From Firmicutes bacterium UBA5500 (GTDB lineage Bacteria; Bacillota; UBA994; UBA5500): a stretch of 6,522 nt of DNA. The notes under the pieces are model-generated. The model was not told where the DNA came from. It saw only the letters and a list, made by a program, of their open reading frames with translations, and made no database searches. The position numbers and the translations under genes were made by a program. The stretch covers positions 1,368 through 7,889 of the forward strand of contig DIPA01000029.1 of assembly GCA_002427055.1 (NCBI GenBank). The letters are read 5' to 3'. Shown one piece after another: positions 1 through 5,584 of this stretch (positions within the stretch are counted from its first letter, which is position 1; every line of letters begins with the position of its first letter).

Positions 1-2
1 AG

Positions 3-104
3 TCGCGGGTTGAAAACAGGGAGGATGTATTTACTAGCACTTATTCATGGGGCAGAAACTATAAGGGGATGCAGAACCGCATCGGCATTTTAGGTGTCAA
101 GTAG
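3..104 (+). CDS. Possible C-terminal end of an unidentified upstream protein (partial)
   Basis: Frame 3 is open from the window edge to a TAG at 102-104 and would encode 33 residues ending in TYSWGRNYKGMQNRIGILGVK (last 20: YSWGRNYKGMQNRIGILGVK). The composition, rich in aromatic and glycine residues with alternating hydrophobics, looks like the last beta strands of a real secreted or enzyme domain. A second frame is open to a TAG at 91-93 but reads less like protein. I do not recognise the family. No terminator is visible between this stop and the lipoprotein gene at 223, so the two could be cotranscribed. The gap of 118 bases holds only a weak 5-bp dyad (ACGGT/ACCGT at 126-130 and 147-151) and no convincing promoter. 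Confidence 0.4.
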   Translation, partial: SRVENREDVFTSTYSWGRNYKGMQNRIGILGVK

Positions 105-222
105 TTATATGGATTAAGGAATGGTACGGTTGTTGTTAGAATGACTACCGTGTACTTCTCTTGTCAACAAAGCACAGACGAAAACGGGGGCAGTAAGGTA
201 TGATTAGGGGAGGAGGTTTGGC

Positions 223-1143
223 ATGAATAGGTGGCGGCAGATAATGGTTGTGGCGCTCATAAGTTTATTGCTTGTAGGCTGTCAACCGCCGACGGTAGCG
301 GAGGTGCAGGAGTTAGACGTTATTCGCGTGCAGCACGGCGATCCCTTGCCTGTATTACCAAAACAAGCGGGTGTTACTTTTACAAATGGCCGGCAAGGTA
401 TGCTGCCGGTCTCTTGGGATCTGATAGAAGGAGACGGGGGTAGTGCTCCGGTTTGGGAGGACAAGACCATAACGGGATACGTCAAATCCGGCTGGAGGCA
501 GCACACGGTTACACAGGTAATTGAGGTAATACAGCTGAAACCGCCGCAGGGGCCACTGACAGTGGGGGAAGTGGTCCCGCTGCCCCCACCAGGTCCGGTA
601 TCCCCGAAGGACAAGAAAGATCCTATGGAGAGATTAGCGGACTTTGAAGTCGAATGGTCAGGGATGGGCATTGCGCCAGAACTGAGAGAAGAATTGCGGG
701 CCCTATTATTTCGCGCGCAACGGATTACTATGGGCAATTTTTACGGTAATACTATTGCAGTGAATATTGCACACATGGTCCGGGTTAATGGGCAGGTTTT
801 TTTTCGTGCTAGCGACCCATGTTTCTTCACCTATGAAGATCTACTTGATTTCATAGAAGCAACATATACCGGTGAACTTTTGCGTCACTATATTGAGGCT
901 GAAAAGTGCGTTGAAGTTAACGAATTTCTTTATTATTGGGGTTGTGACGGTTCTGGTGCCTCATATGGTCGCGAAGGCCCTTGGCGTATGAGGGTGGTCG
1001 CGGTAACTGATGACCGCATCACAGTCGAGCTCAGTCAGACTATAGTTTGTGCGGATTCCCCTACCTATGAAGATGTCAGCATGATGGAATTTTTGTTCGT
1101 AGACGGCAGATGGTTAATATCTAAGGAGGGGTTTGAGGTCTAG
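223..1143 (+). CDS. Lipoprotein with Ig-like domain and possible IseA-like C-terminal domain
   Basis: Predicted extracytoplasmic lipoprotein of 306 residues. Residues 1-20 form a type II signal: basic start (MNRWRQ), hydrophobic core and lipobox LVGC with the lipidated Cys at 20. Residues about 30-103 resemble a bacterial Ig-like domain of the Big_4 kind: a proline-flanked entry (DPLPVLPKQAGVTF), the central LPVSWD strand and the GYV strand near 85. A proline- and glycine-rich linker follows (104-133). The C-terminal part (134-306) has a FTYEDLLDFIEATYT helix, an acid-plus-glycine turn (CDGSG, 241-245) and a final GRWLIS strand. That order recalls the IseA family of D,L-endopeptidase inhibitors or another NTF2/cystatin-like fold; this match is by eye and tentative. 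The ATG at 223 is set by a strong Shine-Dalgarno GGGGAGGAGG at 207-216, six bases upstream. The product would sit on the outer face of the membrane, perhaps touching cell-wall metabolism. The function is not established. Confidence 0.85.
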   Translation: MNRWRQIMVVALISLLLVGCQPPTVAEVQELDVIRVQHGDPLPVLPKQAGVTFTNGRQGMLPVSWDLIEGDGGSAPVWEDKTITGYVKSGWRQHTVTQVIEVIQLKPPQGPLTVGEVVPLPPPGPVSPKDKKDPMERLADFEVEWSGMGIAPELREELRALLFRAQRITMGNFYGNTIAVNIAHMVRVNGQVFFRASDPCFFTYEDLLDFIEATYTGELLRHYIEAEKCVEVNEFLYYWGCDGSGASYGREGPWRMRVVAVTDDRITVELSQTIVCADSPTYEDVSMMEFLFVDGRWLISKEGFEV

Positions 1144-1188
1144 CGTTAAATAACCCATAACTTTCAGTACTTGTAATCCCAATAAGCA

Positions 1189-1231
1189 CCCCCCCCGGAT
1201 AGCTGCGTAATGCTACCAGAGCGGGTTTGCT
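1189..1231 (+). terminator. Weak or degenerate terminator after the first lipoprotein gene
   Basis: A run of eight C (1189-1196), then GGATAGC, a loop, GCTACC, a GCGGG segment and a T-rich stretch (GGGTTTGCTTT). The TAGC/GCTA and GG/CC pairs can form with a bulged A, and CCC/GGG can close the outside. The hairpin is imperfect. Its core (GGTAGC/GCTACC, flanked by C and G runs) closely resembles the near-perfect terminator at 2831-2875, so it may be a decayed relative. The 1144-1277 gap holds nothing else recognisable. Confidence 0.3.
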
Positions 1232-1277
1232 TTGGTGCGGTGAGTTGAACCACTACTCATTGAAAGGTGTGATAATA

Positions 1278-2306
1278 ATGAGCCGTAAGGTGGGGAAAAG
1301 ACTAGGTTTGTTACTGTTATTGGTTTGCTTAATACTCCCGGGCTGTCAGCCACGCAAATCAGAGCCTAACACGCCTGAGTCCAGCAAATTAGTCTCAGAA
1401 GGCGCTGGATCTCCCGTTGTTGGTTGTGACGAGTTGCCGCTCCAGCAGAATGTCACACCAGATGCTATTCCAGTTCGGGAAGATGTTCGCTTGCTCTTTG
1501 CCGATTACGGCTGGACAGCTTGTCAGCAAATCGCTGCGCTAGATGTTGAAATACCATCTGAGCTTGGAGCCAATAGGATTAGTACTCCCAGCAGTGTCTA
1601 TTGGGCTATGGCTAACGTCTGTAGCAAAGCTATAGGGCTTGATATGTGTAAATATGCTGGTGAAGAAGTACAGCTGGAGATTTCCCGCGTTGCAGAAGAC
1701 CTGCAAGAGCGGTTAGGAGGACAGTATGAGTTACCTCCTTGCTTGGCAGAAAGCGGGAGGGCACTAATCGTGCGTCAGGATGATCAGATTATTGGTGCGT
1801 GGTTAGACCAGACCGGCAGGTATGGTTACTCTTTGACCGGTAAGAGCGTAGAGGGGATTACTGGCTTTCCAGTGGAGGGCTGGCTAGATGAAGTGCGCAG
1901 TGCTGAGGATACAGCAGATAATTTCCAGGAGCCGGAGGATGTAATACGGGCCTACTTTTCATCATATGCTGCTGGCGACTCTGTCTCCACCTTTAGGGAA
2001 TTAAGCAGTAGGTTCATGTTGGGGCATGTTTTTAGCAACCTCGATGAGAACAAGCTTCATAACGTAGACTTTCAGCCCTTGCCTAGCGGTGCTAACGCTG
2101 AAGTGATCAGCATAGTTGAGCAGGCGAACCCAGAGCAAGATGCAGTGGCGGACAATAAGAGACTCTTTTGCGTAAAGTTTGACCTAGAATTGCCTGCTAA
2201 CGTTGTGTCTGCATACAGCAAAGGTATGAATGAGCGTTTCTTCAGCATGGTCCGAACCCTAGACAAGTTGGGTTGGAAGATCGACGCGATTGGGACTGGT
2301 TTTTGA
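1278..2306 (+). CDS. Lipoprotein resembling DUF4830 plus DUF4829
   Basis: Predicted lipoprotein of 342 residues. The ATG at 1278 is preferred over an in-frame ATG at 1227 because AAAGGTG (1263-1269) lies eight bases upstream and the protein then begins with a canonical signal: MSRKVGKR, a leucine-rich core and lipobox LPGC with Cys at 23. Residues 24-66 are a flexible linker. Residues about 68-205 have the order LFADYGW, DVEIPSEL, VYWAMANVCSKAIGLDMCKYAGEEV and a strand pair with ALIVRQDDQIIGAWLD, as in DUF4830-type clostridial lipoproteins. Residues about 216-342 (PEDVIRAYFSSYAAGD through WKIDAIGTGF) match the DUF4829 pattern, an NTF2-like fold ending in an IGTG motif. Domain names are from memory of the families, not a search. 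Biochemical function is unknown for both. Four extra cysteines (50, 82, 115, 124) plus 155 could form disulfides outside the cell. Confidence 0.87.
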   Translation: MSRKVGKRLGLLLLLVCLILPGCQPRKSEPNTPESSKLVSEGAGSPVVGCDELPLQQNVTPDAIPVREDVRLLFADYGWTACQQIAALDVEIPSELGANRISTPSSVYWAMANVCSKAIGLDMCKYAGEEVQLEISRVAEDLQERLGGQYELPPCLAESGRALIVRQDDQIIGAWLDQTGRYGYSLTGKSVEGITGFPVEGWLDEVRSAEDTADNFQEPEDVIRAYFSSYAAGDSVSTFRELSSRFMLGHVFSNLDENKLHNVDFQPLPSGANAEVISIVEQANPEQDAVADNKRLFCVKFDLELPANVVSAYSKGMNERFFSMVRTLDKLGWKIDAIGTGF

Positions 2307-2334
2307 TTTAAAATAGTAACTACAGAAGGATTGT

Positions 2335-2397
2335 ACTGTTTACTTGTAAAAGCTTTACGCACATTGTGGGCTTAATGCCCTGTTTGTAAACAGTTTT
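2335..2397 (+). other. Structured intergenic element with alternating inverted repeats
   Basis: Between lipoprotein gene 2 and the small gene, ACTGTTTAC (2335-2343) pairs perfectly with GTAAACAGT (2386-2394) and is followed by TTTT (2394-2397). Inside lie two smaller hairpins, GTAAA-AGC-TTTAC (2346-2358) and GGGC-TTAAT-GCCC (2368-2380). The result is a branched, cloverleaf-like fold. It could end transcription of the upstream gene, although the U tract is short, or act as a structured leader for the gene at 2428. No known RNA family is recognised. Confidence 0.45.
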
Positions 2398-2427
2398 GCT
2401 CATAATCTATTTCATTGGGGGATTGGT

Positions 2428-2790
2428 ATGCGAAGGAATGTATGGATTGCCAATGATTGTGGGTATGTAACCTTTCGGAATGCCAAAGCGTTTTTTGAGA
2501 CATCAGTTGAGAAGTACAAAGGAAAAACGACCCTGTGGATAGACCGCTATGGCTATTATGAGGATGCTGATCTAAATCACTTAAAAGCACTATACATTGA
2601 GGTTGAGAAGATAGTCGAAAGCGGAGGTATTAAACAAGTTAGGATAAGGGCTTCAGATAGCAAAGAACTGGACTTCTGGAGCGACTTAGGCTTTAGAGTA
2701 GAACTTAGAATAACTAATGCAGAAGGGGCCGAGGGTACGATTTTACTTAAAAGTTTGCGTAAGCCTTTCTTTAGATTATTGGGGAGGTGA
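2428..2790 (+). CDS. Small cytoplasmic protein, possibly a reduced GNAT-like fold
   Basis: A 120-residue protein with no signal peptide or membrane segment. GGGGG (2417-2421) lies six bases before the ATG. The N-terminal half has strand-like stretches (NVWIAND, TTLWIDRYGYY). The middle has a helix (LNHLKALYIEVEKIVESGG, about 49-67), then a strand KQVRIRASD (69-77), a short helix and the phrase DFWSDLGFRVE (82-92), ending in TILLKSLRK. A helix, a strand, then an aromatic-x-x-LGF motif and a closing strand is the usual end of a GNAT acetyltransferase. The acetyl-CoA loop (Q/R-x-x-G-x-G/A) is not evident, so catalysis is doubtful. Lipoprotein gene 2 ends 121 bases upstream and a strong terminator follows, so this is the last gene of its unit. 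I do not recognise a specific family. Confidence 0.7.
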   Translation: MRRNVWIANDCGYVTFRNAKAFFETSVEKYKGKTTLWIDRYGYYEDADLNHLKALYIEVEKIVESGGIKQVRIRASDSKELDFWSDLGFRVELRITNAEGAEGTILLKSLRKPFFRLLGR

Positions 2791-2830
2791 TGAATTGCCT
2801 CCCGATGCTCTTGATCATAGGCTGAGCAAA

Positions 2831-2875
2831 CCCCCACTGGTAGCATCACGGTGCTACCAGTGGGGGCTTTGTTTT
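2831..2875 (+). terminator. Strong intrinsic terminator after the small gene
   Basis: CCCCCACTGGTAGCA (2831-2845) pairs perfectly over 15 bp with TGCTACCAGTGGGGG (2852-2866) around a 6-base loop (TCACGG), followed by CTTTGTTTT. It closes the first gene group and insulates it from the sigma cassette that starts about 13 bases further on. Confidence 0.93.
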
Positions 2876-2898
2876 GGGTAAATCAGCTTCTCCCATAC

Positions 2899-3017
2899 TC
2901 ACCTTTTGCCTAAACACCTTAGGTCAAATAACCGCTCGGCTGTAATACTGATGCTCTCCGGCCCGGCTCGTCTTTAATGCTAAGAAAGACGAACTGGGCC
3001 TGTTTTTTTGATTGGCG
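2899..3017 (-). pseudogene. Remnant of the 3' end of a dnaE-type gene, with internal deletion (copy 1)
   Basis: On the minus strand the segment reads QSKKQAQFVFLSIKDEPG, then after a frame change SESISITAERLFD-like residues (here GPESISITAERLFDLRCLGK) and a TGA at 2901-2899. This corresponds to the C-terminal OB-fold of DNA polymerase III alpha / error-prone DnaE-type proteins (pattern LEDE-G...AERL). Relative to copy 2 at 5585-5812 about 103 bases of the middle are missing; 103 is not a multiple of three, which explains the frame change. The T7 run at 3003-3009 adds one in-frame Lys codon compared with T4 in copy 2. There is no start codon, no RBS and no upstream polymerase domain, so it is a scar and not a working gene. 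Confidence 0.72.
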
Positions 3018-3099
3018 TCGTCTGTCAGAAGACGGCACTCGTACTAACCAGCTACATTTGTTCTATTGTCAATAAACGCCTAAAAATAAAATGATTTTT

Positions 3100-3142
3100 G
3101 GTGTCACAAATCAGGGTCGTCAAGAGATATATAGGTGAAGGG
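3100..3142 (+). promoter_or_regulatory. Conserved promoter-like block upstream of ECF sigma gene 1
   Basis: Forty-one of 43 bases match 5890-5932, while the flanks are clearly diverged. The block contains GGTGTCACAAATCAGGGTC, then CGTCA and an AT-rich GATATATAGG. TGTCAC (3102-3107) could be a -35 element with AGATAT (3125-3130) as -10, 17 bases apart. The CGTC at 3118-3121 resembles an ECF -10 motif but lies only 10 bases from TGTCAC. The exact promoter elements are therefore uncertain; the conservation itself is direct observation. An autoregulated ECF promoter is the simplest reading. The leader to the sigma ATG would be about 185 bases. Confidence 0.6.
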
Positions 3143-3296
3143 TTTTATACCTAACTATGTTTTCTTAACTAGAGCTTTCTGGTCGTGTCTGTTACTATAA
3201 CTCGCCATCTCGGCCTCGTCACTCCAATTTTGGCTAAAATCAGTGACTGTAGTGCACTGGCCTGCCTTGAGTGCTTGGGTTCGCTGATTGAACAAC

Positions 3297-3317
3297 AGGA
3301 GGTTAAAAAAGGGGGGG
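3297..3317 (+). promoter_or_regulatory. Tandem Shine-Dalgarno sites with an A6G7 homopolymer
   Basis: AGGAGG (3297-3302) is followed by A6 (3305-3310) and G7 (3311-3317); the G run is nine bases from the ATG at 3327 and supports that start over the in-frame TTG at 3288. Copy 2 keeps the same plan with two clean AGGAGG motifs (6079-6084 and 6091-6096). The first motif is too far (about 24 bases) to serve the ATG directly and may be a standby site. Confidence 0.55.
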
Positions 3318-3326
3318 TACAGTTGT

Positions 3327-3857
3327 ATGAATAGACCTTCGCTTGGACTTTTCTATGAGCAGAACAAGAGCCACTTTCTACAGATAGTATACAAGGTAAC
3401 AGGTGGCAATCAGGCAATGGCGGAGGACGCCCTACATAATGCCTTTCTAGTGATAATTAAGTATTGGAATCAGCTTGCTCAGCTTCCCAGCCATAATAGA
3501 GCATCGCGATGCGCCATTATTGTGAAGAACAAAGCCATAGATCTTTTGAGGGAAGCTAAACGTAAAGGATATAGTGAGTTAAATGATGGACTATATTGCA
3601 GTGACTCTGCCGACGTTAGTGCTATTATCGCAAGTAGAACTGGTCATGAAATGCTGCTGAAATGTATTTCTAAGCTCCCGGAAAAATACCGGGCTGTTTT
3701 TGAACTGAGGTTTGTGAAGGGTTTAAGCAATAACGAAATTGCCAACTTGCTAGGCATAACAACAGGGGCTGTATCAACAAGGTTATACAGGGCAAGGCTT
3801 ATGCTGCAAGATATCTTAGGCAACGAAGCTTCTGTGTGTAAAGACTACATTGATTGA
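3327..3857 (+). CDS. ECF-type RNA polymerase sigma factor (copy 1, intact)
   Basis: A 176-residue sigma-70 family protein of ECF size that would direct RNA polymerase to a specific promoter set. Region 2 covers about residues 8-80: FYEQNKSHFLQIVYKV, the core-binding helix AEDALHNAFLVII (32-44) and the -10 recognition helix ending in KNKAIDLLREAKRK (67-80). A variable linker (81-114) follows. Region 4 covers about 117-163: LPEKYRAVFELRFVKGLS, then the helix-turn-helix NNEIANLLGITTGAVSTRLYRAR that reads the -35 element. All usual motifs are present. The ATG is chosen because it matches the start of copy 2 and has the G-rich Shine-Dalgarno; a TTG at 3288 would add 13 residues without an RBS. No anti-sigma gene is recognisable next to it; the following gene, 355 bases away, encodes an RCC1-like lipoprotein. 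The subgroup and signal are not known. Confidence 0.95.
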   Translation: MNRPSLGLFYEQNKSHFLQIVYKVTGGNQAMAEDALHNAFLVIIKYWNQLAQLPSHNRASRCAIIVKNKAIDLLREAKRKGYSELNDGLYCSDSADVSAIIASRTGHEMLLKCISKLPEKYRAVFELRFVKGLSNNEIANLLGITTGAVSTRLYRARLMLQDILGNEASVCKDYID

Positions 3858-4011
3858 GTATGAAGTTCATGGAGCATAATGGCTTCAATAATCAATAAGA
3901 GAATACCGCTAACCGATAAGAATCCTGTGACATTTCCCTAACTTGATTCGTTATTAATATGAATACCAAAGTTGGACGGTTTTTGAAAGGATGTACCACT
4001 TGTGTGTTCTC
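3858..4011 (+). other. Non-coding stretch after sigma gene 1, with short broken reading frames
   Basis: This is the first part of a 355-base gene-free gap. An ATG at 3860, two bases after the sigma stop, opens MKFMEHNGFNNQ and then stops at 3896-3898. In the same frame, after further stops, an ATG at 3959 gives a 25-residue hydrophobic, Cys-rich peptide (MNTKVGRFLKGCTTC...) ending at 4034-4036. A second frame reads KRIPLTDKNPVTFP. These may be pieces of a decayed gene that once followed the sigma gene, such as a partner protein, or chance. No terminator hairpin is clear. Confidence 0.3.
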
Positions 4012-4042
4012 TTGCTTGGGAGTTCTCGTTTTATGATATAAT
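4012..4042 (+). promoter_or_regulatory. Extended -10 promoter for the RCC1-like lipoprotein gene
   Basis: TGATATAAT (4034-4042) is a perfect TATAAT hexamer with the extended TGN motif. A weak -35, TTGCTT, lies at 4012-4017 with a long 19-base spacer; the extended -10 would compensate. Transcription would start near 4049, giving a leader of about 165 bases to the ATG at 4213. The leader opens with CGATTAT (4053-4059), which can pair with ATAATCG (4102-4108), and holds a small CGAA-TATG-TTCG hairpin (4146-4157). This looks like a housekeeping sigma-A promoter and not an ECF one. Confidence 0.55.
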
Positions 4043-4212
4043 AAGATGAGTGCGATTATTGTAGTTACTATTTTTTGAACTGATTCGGACCAATTATTAT
4101 CATAATCGATTGAGGAGCCATAACATCACTGTTAATCTTCTCTAGCGAATATGTTCGAGGGGCTCATCCAGACGCCCATAACACAACGATGGGAAGGGGA
4201 GATGTTTAAGCA

Positions 4213-5496
4213 ATGAATACCCGTCAACTGCGTCATCTGCTAAAAGTGTTTTGTCTAACTTTGACTGTTGCTTTGCTAGCTGTTGCCTGTACTCCGAACT
4301 CGAATGGTGGACCGCAAGTAAATGAAGGGCTGGATTCCGCTACAGTTGCGAACATCGTCGGCGATAGCAGTCGTGCCCTTTTAGTCACCGCTAGCGGTGA
4401 ATTATGGGCTACGGGTTTAAATGATTCGGGACAACTGGGAATCGCTATAGACGATAAACGGCTGGTGCAAGTAGACCCGAAGCCGCCAATAGTCAGTGGC
4501 ACTCCCGCCTATCCGAGCTATAACACCGTTCCTGGTTACCTACCCAATCCTATTAGAGTAACCACCAATGTCAAGCAGGCCACGATATCACCCCATGCCG
4601 GAGCCTACCTCACCACCGAAGGTGAATTATGGGTCATGGGCTATGAAAGTGACTTAAAATATTTTCCAGAAGTGCGCCAGGAACTTGCCAACCAGACAAA
4701 AGGTGCTACTCGGAACGATGTAGTTCGCCCCATCAAAGTTATGGACGAAGTTAAGAAAGTTGTTGGCGGCTGGAATATACTCTTCCTACAGGAAAACGGT
4801 GATCTGTTTGGTACTGGCGATAACCACTGGGGTGAGTTGGGCCATGCGCAGATGATTAGTGATCCCCTGCTTATCGATCAAGGCGTTACTGATGTCTTTA
4901 GCGGCAACGGGATGACATTCTATCTTAAGAACGATGGCGAGCTATATGGTTGCGGTCGCAACATCTGGGGAGAACTAGGTTTCGGAGAACCGCTTAAAGT
5001 TGAAGGCCATCCTGCCGATATATCTCCCACAGTTAGGATGAATATCCCGCCCCAGCTGATAGCTACACGCGTGCAGAGTGTGTATAGTGAAGGCTTTTCC
5101 ACACTACTGCTTAAAACCGACGGTAAGCTCTATATGCTGGGCAAGAATATTAACAACGTCTACCGCGACGGGTCCGAGTATCAGACTACGCCGCAGCTGA
5201 TTGCCGAAGATGTGCGCAAAATGGGCATAGCCACCCTCGAATGGGAGGAGCAAGCGTTGATTATTCTCACCAACGCCGATCAGCTGCTAGCCTGGGGTAG
5301 TAATCTAGCTAGGCTTGGCGTGCAGAGTGCCGGCGAACAGTGGGCTGAAATTGCCGCCGACGTTAAGGACTTCTGGACCACGCCCAACCTCTTTGTGCTG
5401 ACCAATAATGGACAGATGCGAGCCGCCGGACCGCCGGCAGATGTAAACATCACGAACAAAGATATCGGGCAGCTGGCAGGCTGGTCTTGGGACTGA
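4213..5496 (+). CDS. RCC1-like beta-propeller lipoprotein
   Basis: A 427-residue predicted surface protein. Residues 1-26 form a signal with basic start (MNTRQLRHLLK), hydrophobic core and Cys at 26 in LAVAC; Ala at -3 is a slight departure from the usual lipobox. The rest contains about seven RCC1-type repeats, each a strand pair of the form L.T..GELW..G.N..G.LG: near 52-76 (ALLVTASGELWATGLNDSGQ), 130-144, 188-210 (LFLQENGDLFGTGDNHWGEL), 235-256 (FYLKNDGELYGCGRNIWGEL), 296-312, 349-369 and 393-407. Seven repeats fit a closed seven-bladed propeller, a fold used for protein binding. The last two repeats are the most degenerate (AWGSNLARLG, RAAGPPAD). The start is supported by GGGGAGA at 4196-4202. 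It has its own promoter and terminator, so it is a single-gene unit between the two sigma cassettes. Ligand and role are unknown. Confidence 0.9.
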   Translation: MNTRQLRHLLKVFCLTLTVALLAVACTPNSNGGPQVNEGLDSATVANIVGDSSRALLVTASGELWATGLNDSGQLGIAIDDKRLVQVDPKPPIVSGTPAYPSYNTVPGYLPNPIRVTTNVKQATISPHAGAYLTTEGELWVMGYESDLKYFPEVRQELANQTKGATRNDVVRPIKVMDEVKKVVGGWNILFLQENGDLFGTGDNHWGELGHAQMISDPLLIDQGVTDVFSGNGMTFYLKNDGELYGCGRNIWGELGFGEPLKVEGHPADISPTVRMNIPPQLIATRVQSVYSEGFSTLLLKTDGKLYMLGKNINNVYRDGSEYQTTPQLIAEDVRKMGIATLEWEEQALIILTNADQLLAWGSNLARLGVQSAGEQWAEIAADVKDFWTTPNLFVLTNNGQMRAAGPPADVNITNKDIGQLAGWSWD

Positions 5497-5515
5497 GTGT
5501 CGCCCCTTAGTAACC

Positions 5516-5557
5516 AAACGGAGTAACGGGTCTTCTAGCCTGTTACTCCGTTTCTAT
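5516..5557 (+). terminator. Intrinsic terminator after the RCC1-like gene
   Basis: AAACGGAGTAACGGG (5516-5530) pairs with CCTGTTACTCCGTTT (5539-5553) over 15 bp with one G-T wobble, around an 8-base loop (TCTTCTAG), followed by CTATTT. The sequence of the stem is unrelated to the terminator at 2831, yet it holds the same position: just left of a dnaE-scar/sigma cassette. The stem is near-symmetric with A- and T-rich ends, so it could work for both strands. Confidence 0.88.
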
Positions 5558-5584
5558 TTGCGGTGTTAATTAGATTCTCCCAAC

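Larger units (their letters stand above)
2888..3737 (+). repeat. Direct repeat copy 1 of the dnaE-scar / sigma cassette
   Basis: This segment aligns in the same order and orientation with 5575-6522. Shared parts are TTCTCCCA at the left end, the dnaE 3' remnant on the minus strand, the 43-bp promoter-like block, a leader of about 180 bases and the sigma gene. Conservation is uneven: the promoter block and one 37-base island are essentially identical, the first 40 sigma codons are nearly so, and the rest is clearly diverged. The homology may run on past 3737, but copy 2 is cut by the window edge. No terminal inverted repeats or transposase accompany the copies. Confidence 0.88.

Noticed and set aside
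282..737. Minus-strand open frame of 151 codons within the first lipoprotein gene
   Set aside because: The plus strand has an RBS, a lipobox signal and recognisable domain architecture; the minus frame is serine/threonine/proline-rich shadow sequence.
2790..2825. Eleven-codon frame MNCLPMLLIIG overlapping the small gene's stop (TGATG) with GGGGAGG upstream
   Set aside because: Only two bases separate the Shine-Dalgarno from the ATG, and the GGGAGG can instead pair with CCTCCC at 2798-2803; no comparative support.
3219..3246. Hairpin in the sigma 1 leader (TCACT/AGTGA with inner ATTTT/AAAAT)
   Set aside because: The aligned leader of copy 2 does not keep these pairs and forms a different small hairpin (CGGC/GCCG) in another register, so no conserved RNA structure can be claimed.
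4202..4216. Tiny upstream frame ATG-TTT-AAG-CAA-TGA overlapping the RCC1-like start
   Set aside because: Four codons with the ATG inside the likely Shine-Dalgarno region; probably chance.
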